This document shows, one piece after another, positions 1-5,503 of a stretch of DNA of 12,689 nucleotides. Location of the stretch: positions 1 through 12,689 of the forward strand of contig JBBDIO010000253.1 in NCBI GenBank assembly GCA_040880365.1, written 5' to 3'. A program made the position numbers and the translations under genes. Below the pieces are notes generated by a model, which ran no database searches, was not told the DNA's origin, and saw nothing but the letters and a program-made list of their open reading frames with translations. Position 1 is the stretch's first letter. Each line of letters opens with the position of its first letter. Source of the stretch: JBBDIO01 sp040880365 (GTDB taxonomy: Bacteria; Chloroflexota; Anaerolineae; Caldilineales; Caldilineaceae).

Positions 1-647
1 GCCTCGTCATCGTCGTCGCCCGCATTCACCACGCGCAGCAACGGCTTCAGCGAAAGCAGACCAAAGCCGCCCAGCCGCCGCCGCTCTTCTTCGGAGATTT
101 CCATATCGCGCAGCGGACGTTCTTGCTCCAACTCGGCCATCAGCCGTTGCAGCAGCACTTCTTCTTCGGCCATGCGTTTGCGCTCTTCGGGCGTGCCCCG
201 GTTTTTCATGCCTGCGATGCGTTCCAGCCGCCGGTCGATGGTGGTCATGTCATTGAGGATCAGTTCCGTCTCCATGATCAGCAGATCGCGCGCCGCGTCT
301 ACAGAATCTTCGGGATGGGGCACCCCCTCGTCGGTAAACGCGCGCACCACCAGCATCACGGCTTCGTTGGCGGCAATGGCATTCAACAGCGGCCCACTGA
401 TGCCCGACTTACCCGCCCCTTTGCCCAGCCCTGCAATATCGTTATAAGTCACCTGCGCATAAATCGTGCGTTTGGGTTTGAACATCTCGGTCAGCCGATC
501 GACGCGTGGATCGGGCACATCTACCACCGCGGTATGCACTTCCAGTTGCCCGCTGGAAAAAGCCTGCGTCGCGGTCTGGCTGCGCGTCAACGCATTAAAT
601 ATAGTGGTCTTGCCGCTATTGGGCAGACCGATAATTCCAATCTCCAT
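1..647 (-). CDS. ychF: YchF/Obg-family NTPase, N-terminal 215 residues (partial)
   Basis: This reads right to left from ATG 645-647 and runs off the left edge, so only the first 215 residues are visible (full YchF is about 360). A Shine-Dalgarno AAAGGA lies just upstream. Visible motifs are a P-loop GLPNSGKTT (residues 7-15), a G3 motif DIAG (70-73), a helical segment rich in Glu/Arg (about 120-195) and, at the G4 position, LKPLLRVVNAGD (N208), followed by an acidic run. YchF proteins bind ATP or GTP, associate with ribosomes and carry a C-terminal TGS-like domain, which lies outside the window. The protein is divergent: canonical YchF has NVGKST and NVxE where this one has NSGKTT and NAGD, so it may be a YchF-like paralogue (DUF933 type) rather than the housekeeping copy. 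It sits 23 bp behind the ROK kinase gene on the same strand and is probably co-transcribed with it. Confidence 0.85.
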   Translation of the reverse strand, partial: MEIGIIGLPNSGKTTIFNALTRSQTATQAFSSGQLEVHTAVVDVPDPRVDRLTEMFKPKRTIYAQVTYNDIAGLGKGAGKSGISGPLLNAIAANEAVMLVVRAFTDEGVPHPEDSVDAARDLLIMETELILNDMTTIDRRLERIAGMKNRGTPEERKRMAEEEVLLQRLMAELEQERPLRDMEISEEERRRLGGFGLLSLKPLLRVVNAGDDDDE

Positions 648-670
648 AAGTTTCCTTTTTCACATTTTTT

Positions 671-1705
671 CTAAAGATTTTTTCGGGTGGGGGCCTTGCC
701 CGCCTGTTCCAGCGCCAATGCGACCGCCCCCAAAAGCCCCGTATCGTCGCCCAACTCGGCGGGCAATATCTGCAACTGTTGCCAATATGCAGGCGATTCG
801 GCCCGCTGGTGGATGGTTTTCCACACGGCATCTTCTAGGAAGGGATAACAGTGTAGCCAGATACTGCCGCCGATCACAATCCGGTCGGGGTTAAAAATAT
901 GCAGCAGATTGGTGATCCCCATGCCGATATAGCGCCCGGCGATCTGAAATTGATCCAGGGCAAATACATCACCGGCGCGGGCCGCTTCCAGCAACAAGCG
1001 CGGCGTCACCGCGTCGAGATCGCCGTCTACCATGCCCGTGATCATACTCGCGGCCCCGCCGCGCAAAGCCAACTGTGCGCGCCGCGCGATATTTGGCCCC
1101 GAAGCCAGCCCCTCCAGCGTGCCCACCACATGCGAATCCTCGCCTTCGGCCGCGGCGTCCAGCGTCATGTGTCCCGCTTCGGCTGCCAGCCCCTGCCGCC
1201 CCAGCAACAAGTGCCCATCTACGATGATGCCGGTGCCAATGCCCGTGCTCACCGTGATGTATATCATGTGATCGGTGCCCTGCCCTGCGCCAAACCGATA
1301 TTCGGCCAGGCCCGCCAGATTGGCATCGTTGCCCACAGCCACCGGCACATGGAAAGCATCGCCCAATACGGTGCGCAGATTGACATTGTGCCAGCCGGGC
1401 AGATTCGGCCCCATGAGCACGACTCCCCGATAGGGATCCGTAGGCCCCGGCGCACCCACCGCCAACCCGGCCACGGCGTCGCCCGCAATCACCGATTCCA
1501 CCAGTTGAATCAGGCGCGCCAATACGGCATCAGGCCCTTCATCCGCCAAAGTCAGCGCGGTGGCGCGGCGCACAATCTGCCCGGCGAAATCGGCCAGAAT
1601 CACCCGCATCTGCGTGCCGCCCAAATCGATGCCCACCACATGGCGTGGGCCTGTCGGTGCGCCCAACTCTGCCTCTTCACTTGCGTGCGCGCGCATCTGC
1701 ATCAC
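671..1705 (-). CDS. ROK family sugar kinase (glucokinase-like)
   Basis: A 344-residue protein with the ASKHA/ROK layout: phosphate-binding DLGGT (residues 27-31), the catalytic-base motif GNDAN (Asp127), the glycine-rich second phosphate loop STGIGTG (153-159) and the sugar-contacting EAGH (176-179). ROK kinases phosphorylate glucose or related hexoses in the cytoplasm; the exact sugar cannot be read here. The ROK zinc site, normally CxCGxxGCxE after ExGH, is absent: that stretch (about 184-198) reads EGEDSHVVGTLE with no cysteine, although His179 remains. The outermost start is GTG 1705; ATG at 1702 and 1696 are equally possible, and the only Shine-Dalgarno-like sequence is a weak GGATGGGCGGAT. 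There is no DNA-binding N-terminus, so it is a kinase rather than a NagC/Mlc-type repressor. The gene lies upstream of the ychF-like gene in the same orientation. Confidence 0.9.
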   Translation of the reverse strand: MMQMRAHASEEAELGAPTGPRHVVGIDLGGTQMRVILADFAGQIVRRATALTLADEGPDAVLARLIQLVESVIAGDAVAGLAVGAPGPTDPYRGVVLMGPNLPGWHNVNLRTVLGDAFHVPVAVGNDANLAGLAEYRFGAGQGTDHMIYITVSTGIGTGIIVDGHLLLGRQGLAAEAGHMTLDAAAEGEDSHVVGTLEGLASGPNIARRAQLALRGGAASMITGMVDGDLDAVTPRLLLEAARAGDVFALDQFQIAGRYIGMGITNLLHIFNPDRIVIGGSIWLHCYPFLEDAVWKTIHQRAESPAYWQQLQILPAELGDDTGLLGAVALALEQAGKAPTRKNL

Positions 1706-1711
1706 AATTCT

Positions 1712-1747
1712 ATCCGCCCATCCTACTCAATCCACCCATCCTGCTCC
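1712..1747. repeat. Imperfect 18-bp tandem duplication upstream of the ROK gene
   Basis: Positions 1712-1729 and 1730-1747 match at 15 of 18 bases (ATCCGCCCATCCTACTCA versus ATCCACCCATCCTGCTCC). On the minus strand the repeat is purine-rich and contains the only Shine-Dalgarno-like GGATGGGCGGAT before the ROK start. It could be a duplicated ribosome-binding segment or chance slippage. Confidence 0.6.
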
Positions 1748-1845
1748 GCGCACATACCTGATACACACGACTTGTGCATTTCACGCGTGCATCTCCGCCA
1801 GCATACCCAGTTTCGTTTTCAGACTGCTATTTTCCATTGTACCAT

Positions 1846-1854
1846 GCCTGATCG
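1846..1854 (-). promoter_or_regulatory. Candidate extended -10 promoter for the ROK/ychF unit
   Basis: Read on the minus strand, the sequence is TGGTACAAT, an extended -10 (TGn plus TACAAT). I see no good -35 at 17 bp. It would start transcription near 1839 and leave a leader of about 134 nt before the ROK start. This rests on the motif only. Confidence 0.35.
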
Positions 1855-1911
1855 CCAATTCGACCTGTGTACACGCTGTTAATCAAGGCCCTACGTACCG
1901 TCTCCCAAATA

Positions 1912-1998
1912 AACCGCGATCGGCGGTTGCATCTGGATGCGCTTTATGCTACGCTCATCATGATGAATCGCTGTTGGGGTAGCTTATCTTCAAGCTAC
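1912..1998. promoter_or_regulatory. Cluster of inverted repeats between the divergent ROK and DUF4157 genes
   Basis: Three symmetrical elements lie in 87 bp: AACCGC-gatcg-GCGGTT (1912-1928), the perfect palindrome TCATCATGATGA (1955-1966), and GTAGCTT-atcttc-AAGCTAC (1979-1998). A further short palindrome GTGTACAC is at 1867-1874. The first could be an operator and the last could also form an RNA hairpin. I find no convincing plus-strand promoter here; TTGCAT at 1927-1932 has only a poor -10 (TACGCT). The rest of 1706-2047 shows no gene. Confidence 0.35.
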
Positions 1999-2047
1999 GC
2001 GATATGATTCCCGCCCCTCCTTGCTGCAATCAACCGGCGGGTTTCCT

Positions 2048-2257
2048 CCCGATTCTGACACACCCGATTCTGACACACCCGATTCTGACACACCCGATTC
2101 TGNNNNNNNNNNNNNNNNNNNNNNNNNNNNNNNNNNNNNNNNNNNNNNNNNNNNNNNNNNNNNNNNNNNNNNNNNNNNNNNNNNNNNNNNNNNNNNNNNN
2201 NNTTCTGACACACCCGATTCTGACACACCCGATTCTGACACACCCGATTCTGACACA
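2048..2257. repeat. 15-bp minisatellite, interrupted by an assembly gap
   Basis: The unit CCCGATTCTGACACA repeats without variation: three full copies plus ten bases before the gap (2048-2102), then a ten-base partial and three full copies after it (2203-2257). The true copy number is unknown. Because 15 is a multiple of three, five of the six frames stay open through it; in the frame of the downstream gene it would read PDSDT. The last unit abuts the Shine-Dalgarno of the DUF4157 gene. I treat it as non-coding 5' DNA because no ribosome-binding site precedes the only in-frame upstream start (TTG 2021), but coding cannot be excluded. Confidence 0.95.
2103..2202. other. Assembly gap (100 N)
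   Basis: A run of exactly 100 N, the conventional placeholder for a gap of unknown size. It falls inside the 15-bp tandem repeat, so the assembler most likely could not resolve the array. Distances across it are not reliable. Confidence 0.99.
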
Positions 2258-2275
2258 AAGGAATATCAACAATAC

Positions 2276-4771
2276 ATGGCCCTCCAAGCTGCGCCTAAGC
2301 AGAATTCCTGGACCACTGTTGGGTCAATACGCCAGGCCTCCATACGTCAGGCCAAGGTGTCTGACGCCCAGGCTCTCCAACAGAGTACTGTTCAACGCGC
2401 CATGCAGGCGCCCGGTTCGCTGTCAGCTGGAGATATTTTGGCGTTGCAACGCAGCGCCGGCAACCAGGCCGTAGTGCAGCTCCTGGGCCGCACCAGTGCG
2501 CCGCACCCCGTACAGCGCAACAGCCTCACGGTCGGCCCGGCCAACGATCGTTTTGAGCAAGAAGCCGACCGCATCGCGCAAGCCGTCGTAGACAATCCTG
2601 GCACACAGAACACGAACGATGAGTCGCGCGGGAACGGCGTGGTCCAGCGGCAAACGGCCGGCATTGGGCCGGAAGGCGGTCGGGTGGATACCGCGCTGGC
2701 AAGCCGCTTGCGCCAGACTCAGAACGCCGGGGCCGCGTTGCCGGTTTCGGTCCGGCGCGCCATCGAGCCCAAGCTGGGTGCCGAACTGGGATCGGTCAAA
2801 GTCCATACCGACAGCGCCGCGGTGCAACTATCGCGCGCGATGGGAGCCAAGGCCTTTACCCACAAGAACCATATCTACTATGGCGCGGGCCAGTCGCCCT
2901 CGGACCTCAGGCTGACGGCGCACGAGGCCGTGCATACCATCCAGCAAGGCGCCGTGCCCGGAACCGTCACGCGTAGCAACATCAACGCCACTGTACAGCG
3001 TGTGACCGGGCATGACGACGAAGTGCTGGATTACATGACCACTTCCACAGACGATGCTTTCAAAGATAAAAGCGGCGAAGTTAGCGACTATCTGAATCAG
3101 CTACGCGCGACAAACCGATTCGGCATCCGAAAACACGGCAAGCAACGCAAAGCCGCGCGTAACCTGCTTAACCTTGATCTTGCCGATAAACCGGAAAGAG
3201 CAGAAGCCGAACCCATATTCCGTTCGATCCTGTTGGCCGAGTTGGCGGCAGGACAGGGTAACGAATATGTGGCATTTCTAAAAGATGAAATGACGAGATT
3301 ATTCGAAACACGGAATCAAACGAAGTACACAGTCCAACAATTTCGGCTCTGGTTTAAAGGCCGCAATAAACCCTTGGAAAATTTACTTGGTTGGATCAAT
3401 CCATCCAATCCTGAAATCATCAACAAGATGGGTCGCCATAACAGCGAAGGCTTCGAAAAGCGCCAGGTGGAGTTGAAGGATGTGCAAAATGCCATTGCCA
3501 TGTCCCAGGCAAGTATCGAACAATTCCCCCCCACGACGAAAACATCGACCGAATACTTGATGGGAAAACGCACGCTCAACAAGAGCGTTGAATACTATAC
3601 CAAGGCAGAAAACGCATGGACACAACGCCGCTGGTACGATTTCAACCAAAGTATCGACGACGCGAAGCTTTGGTACAAGGCGGCAGACGAACAGATGCGC
3701 GCCTCCAACATCTCCAAACAGGGCAAATATGTCACGCAGCACGAAAGTGGTGAAGCAAGACAGGTTGGCGGTGGACAATTCAGCAAGGTCTACAAACTTA
3801 ACTATAAGGATGAGTCACCCGGCAGCATCGGCACCGGCTATTTCAAGAGCGAACAACGAGAGTACGCACCCGGTGATGCACCTGCGGCATTTGAAGCTGG
3901 CATCCCTGCGTTTGGCGGCAATTTTTCCAATCGCGCGGTCGCCGTATACAAACTGGATAAGTTGTTTGGCTTCGATTTGGTGCCCAAAACCAAACTTGCC
4001 GTACACAATAATATCTTTGGGACGGTGATGGAAAAGGCAGAGGGAAAGTCACCGCAGGAGACGCGTACACATGACGACGGAGATGTCAGCGTCCTCTACC
4101 GCAATTTTGATATGCGCGATTTTGAAATCATGCGTGGGCTTTCAGGGATACAGCTTTTCGATGCGATCACCGGACAGCTGGATCGGCATGGTGGCAATTA
4201 CTTCATCGAACAGGGCGACGGCAAGCAAACAAAAGTCCATGCTATCGACAATGACTTAGCCTTTGCCGTAAACAATGACGACTCTACCAAAGCTCAATCC
4301 AAATTTGATAAATACGCGGGAATGCCGCAATTTGTCGATGTCGAACTGGCCCGCCGCATTGCACACGTAACGCCAGAGCAAATCGGCGCGGTGTTGGCGC
4401 CGCTCCTGGCCCCCCCGGAAATCGCCGTCACCATCGGCCGCTTCAGACAGGTACGGGCCCACTTGCTTGGATTAGCCAAAAACACGGGACAGCTACGCAA
4501 TCTCAAGAACACACTGCACCGTGGCGCGGACATTCTCCGCCAACGCCGGGATAGCGGCGAAGACGTCTCGGCAACGGCGCGCACATTGGTCGAGAGATTC
4601 AAGCAGTTGAAAGCAGAGATATTACAGCGCGGCGCGCTGCTCGACGCCAACGAGTGGACGCAGGAGATTGCAGACCTGCATACCTCTCAGAATAGCTATT
4701 TCGGGAGTATCCGGGACCTTGTAGAAAAAAATCGTGCCGCAGGAAAACTGATTGGCCGCGATGAAGACTGA
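2276..4771 (+). CDS. DUF4157 (eCIS-core) protein with C-terminal kinase-like domain; putative effector/toxin
   Basis: An 831-residue protein from ATG 2276, chosen because AAAGGA (2257-2262) precedes it and DUF4157 proteins typically open this way (MALQ...); the frame stays open upstream through the minisatellite to TTG 2021. Residues 1-150 hold the usual lead-in (ILALQRSAGNQAV, then LTVGPANDRFEQEADRIAQ). Residues 152-222 are the DUF4157 domain with metalloprotease-like HEAVH (216-220). Residues 240-495 are helical and unrecognised. From about 496 there is a kinase-like pattern: glycine loop VGGGQFSKVYKL (Gly498-500), candidate ATP lysine in GYFKSE (Lys524), LDRHGGN (Asp636, His638, Asn641) as catalytic loop, and IDNDLAF (Asp658, Asp660) as metal-binding motif. 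This resembles PI3/4-kinase, Fam20 or HipA-type folds; activity and target are inferred. A charged helical tail follows (about 735-831). DUF4157 is linked to cargo of extracellular contractile injection systems, but no eCIS structural gene is in this window. GC drops in the C-terminal part. Confidence 0.85.
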   Translation: MALQAAPKQNSWTTVGSIRQASIRQAKVSDAQALQQSTVQRAMQAPGSLSAGDILALQRSAGNQAVVQLLGRTSAPHPVQRNSLTVGPANDRFEQEADRIAQAVVDNPGTQNTNDESRGNGVVQRQTAGIGPEGGRVDTALASRLRQTQNAGAALPVSVRRAIEPKLGAELGSVKVHTDSAAVQLSRAMGAKAFTHKNHIYYGAGQSPSDLRLTAHEAVHTIQQGAVPGTVTRSNINATVQRVTGHDDEVLDYMTTSTDDAFKDKSGEVSDYLNQLRATNRFGIRKHGKQRKAARNLLNLDLADKPERAEAEPIFRSILLAELAAGQGNEYVAFLKDEMTRLFETRNQTKYTVQQFRLWFKGRNKPLENLLGWINPSNPEIINKMGRHNSEGFEKRQVELKDVQNAIAMSQASIEQFPPTTKTSTEYLMGKRTLNKSVEYYTKAENAWTQRRWYDFNQSIDDAKLWYKAADEQMRASNISKQGKYVTQHESGEARQVGGGQFSKVYKLNYKDESPGSIGTGYFKSEQREYAPGDAPAAFEAGIPAFGGNFSNRAVAVYKLDKLFGFDLVPKTKLAVHNNIFGTVMEKAEGKSPQETRTHDDGDVSVLYRNFDMRDFEIMRGLSGIQLFDAITGQLDRHGGNYFIEQGDGKQTKVHAIDNDLAFAVNNDDSTKAQSKFDKYAGMPQFVDVELARRIAHVTPEQIGAVLAPLLAPPEIAVTIGRFRQVRAHLLGLAKNTGQLRNLKNTLHRGADILRQRRDSGEDVSATARTLVERFKQLKAEILQRGALLDANEWTQEIADLHTSQNSYFGSIRDLVEKNRAAGKLIGRDED

Positions 4772-4786
4772 CGCTTCCTGGTGGTT

Positions 4787-4861
4787 CAAAGCAGAATCGC
4801 CTTCAACCAGACGTGTCATTATACTCCCGGCCCCTTTGCGCAAAGCCGGCTGTGCGCGGCC
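4787..4861 (-). pseudogene. Decayed fragment of a ROK kinase gene
   Basis: On the minus strand, codons from 4858 down to about 4796 read RAQPALRKGAGSIMT, then RLVEGD. The intact ROK kinase (1019-1081) has RAQLALRGGAASMIT, then GMVDGD. By my hand alignment about 50 of 69 bases match, and many differences fall at third codon positions, as expected for diverged coding DNA. An in-frame stop (TAA, 4862-4864) lies directly upstream and no other ROK motif is visible. It is therefore a remnant of a second ROK gene whose remaining part is missing next to the DUF4157 gene end. Confidence 0.6.
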
Positions 4862-4886
4862 TTAATCAAAGCCGCGCGCGTGTTTT
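4854..4886 (+). terminator. Possible intrinsic terminator after the DUF4157 gene
   Basis: GCGCGGC (4854-4860) pairs with GCCGCGC (4871-4877) across a ten-base spacer, extended by two A:T pairs past a mismatch, and GCGTGTTTT follows. The U-tract is weak. The 5' arm overlaps the ROK-like remnant, so the symmetry could be fortuitous. Confidence 0.4.
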
Positions 4887-4899
4887 CAAAAATTCCATC

Positions 4900-4929
4900 T
4901 TGACAACGCCCTATCGACTGTGATATTGT
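4900..4929 (+). promoter_or_regulatory. Candidate sigma70 promoter for the leader-peptide/ABC unit
   Basis: A perfect -35 TTGACA (4900-4905), an 18-bp spacer and TATTGT (4924-4929, four of six matches) as -10. Transcription would start near 4936, leaving about 160 nt before the small ORF at 5095. It is the best promoter-like sequence I see upstream of the exporter genes. Confidence 0.5.
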
Positions 4930-4985
4930 TGCGCCTGTGTGACCCAAACTACAATTTGCGCGGCATAAATTTTACCTCTGATCCA

Positions 4986-5000
4986 CATGTGATGCACATG
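4986..5000. promoter_or_regulatory. Inverted repeat CATGTG-atg-CACATG
   Basis: A perfect 6-3-6 inverted repeat (core TGTGATGCACA) about 50 bp downstream of the inferred transcription start. It could be a dimeric-regulator operator or a small hairpin in the leader. A nearby direct repeat ACCAGGTAT (5034-5042 and 5051-5059, 17 bp apart) and the palindrome GGTATACC (5069-5076) add possible regulator contacts. No regulator gene is in the window. Confidence 0.35.
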
Positions 5001-5094
5001 CCGCCAAACTATCGTTGATTAGAAAAACCACACACCAGGTATCGGCAGCAACCAGGTATGCCAAACGCGGTATACCAGACAGGAGAGCTTATTC

Positions 5095-5187
5095 ATGTTG
5101 AATGAGAAAATTCGCTTCACCATCCTTGGAGGGTTTCCCGCTATGGGATTCATGGGACAAGGGAGGAGTGCGCCTGTCGCCGGTTAG
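5095..5187 (+). CDS. 30-residue small ORF (candidate leader peptide)
   Basis: ATG 5095 to TAG 5185-5187, preceded by a strong Shine-Dalgarno AGGAGAG (5081-5087) at good spacing. The peptide begins MLNEKIRFTILGGF and ends GRSAPVAG, with six glycines and no cysteine; I recognise no family. The stop codon lies inside a 7-bp hairpin (5182-5202) and a strong intrinsic terminator starts 19 nt after it. The ORF stands between a promoter candidate and a pair of ABC exporter genes. This arrangement suggests a regulatory leader peptide, like BmrB ahead of B. subtilis bmrCD. Alternatives are a secreted or modified peptide exported by the ABC pair, or an untranslated RNA that happens to contain an ORF. 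Its existence as a translated ORF is supported by the ribosome-binding site only. Confidence 0.6.
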   Translation: MLNEKIRFTILGGFPAMGFMGQGRSAPVAG

Positions 5188-5220
5188 CCGTTTAAGCTAG
5201 CCTTTCAAGCCGCAGCGCAC
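5168..5220 (+). promoter_or_regulatory. Predicted anti-terminator pairing and stop-codon hairpin in the leader
   Basis: Two structures compete with the first terminator. GTGCGC inside the small ORF (5168-5173) is fully complementary to GCGCAC (5215-5220) in the 5' arm of the terminator, and the pairing extends by TG and CG past single-base bulges to 5179/5211. Enclosed between them is a hairpin, GGTTAGC (5182-5188) with GCTAGCC (5196-5202), one G-U pair, 7-nt loop, which covers the small ORF's stop codon. A ribosome stalled or terminating on the ORF would therefore affect which structure forms. This was derived by eye, without energy calculation. Confidence 0.45.
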
Positions 5221-5248
5221 CCTACCGGTGCCTGCGGCTTTTTGTTTT
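5207..5248 (+). terminator. Strong intrinsic terminator 1 (attenuator candidate)
   Basis: AAGCCGCAG plus GCACC (5207-5221, with C5216 bulged) pairs with GGTGC plus CTGCGGCTT (5227-5240) around the loop CTACC; TTTTTGTTTT follows. It is a canonical Rho-independent terminator 19 nt behind the small ORF and about 260 nt before the ABC genes. Confidence 0.85.
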
Positions 5249-5304
5249 CCAAACGTGTATCGTCAGCCAGATTCTGCCACTGGACATCTGACAGGCGAAC
5301 ACAC

Positions 5305-5323
5305 GAATTCGGTGCTCGAATTC
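5305..5323 (+). repeat. Hairpin GAATTCG-gtgct-CGAATTC
   Basis: A perfect 7-bp inverted repeat with a 5-nt loop between the two terminators. It may be part of the structured leader RNA; no specific role can be assigned. Confidence 0.4.
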
Positions 5324-5327
5324 ATGG

Positions 5328-5380
5328 AAACGAACGCAGGTACTGAGTAATCCAATGCTCAGCCTGCGTTCGTTTTTTTT
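5328..5380 (+). terminator. Strong intrinsic terminator 2
   Basis: AAACGAACGCAGG (5328-5340) pairs with CCTGCGTTCGTTT (5363-5375); an inner CTGAG/CTCAG stem (5343-5347 with 5358-5362) caps it, and eight T follow (5373-5380). It is the second plus-strand terminator within 135 bp, upstream of the ABC genes. From 5381 to 5503 I find no gene and no convincing promoter. Confidence 0.85.
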
Positions 5381-5503
5381 GTTTACCATGCGTGTTGCAG
5401 GCACACACGCCAGCTCGCCACAGTGATCGCGAAAGTAATTCGGCAGACTGGCGTCCGACCGACAGAATCACAGTAATCATCTAACCGTGTAAGGGGCATC
5501 GAT

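Noticed and set aside
2048..2257. Possible CRISPR array
   Set aside because: The units are identical, contiguous and only 15 bp, with no spacers; it is a simple tandem repeat.
2021..2275. N-terminal extension of the DUF4157 protein from TTG 2021 through the repeat (PDSDT)n
   Set aside because: There is no Shine-Dalgarno before TTG 2021, the frame is open only because the repeat period is a multiple of three, and a better start with AAAGGA exists at 2276. It remains possible if the array is translated.
4622..4843. Minus-strand ORF overlapping the end of the DUF4157 gene
   Set aside because: It overlaps real coding sequence and begins at a TTG within the ROK-like remnant; only the 4787-4861 part carries meaningful similarity, and as a fragment.
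4900..5250. A known riboswitch or T-box upstream of the exporter
   Set aside because: I could not find the conserved core of any riboswitch or T-box class I know; the strong ORF and its pairing with the terminator explain the region better.
5324..5350. An eight-codon ORF (METNAGTE) at the base of terminator 2
   Set aside because: It has no ribosome-binding site and lies in the terminator's 5' arm; its sequence is explained by the stem.
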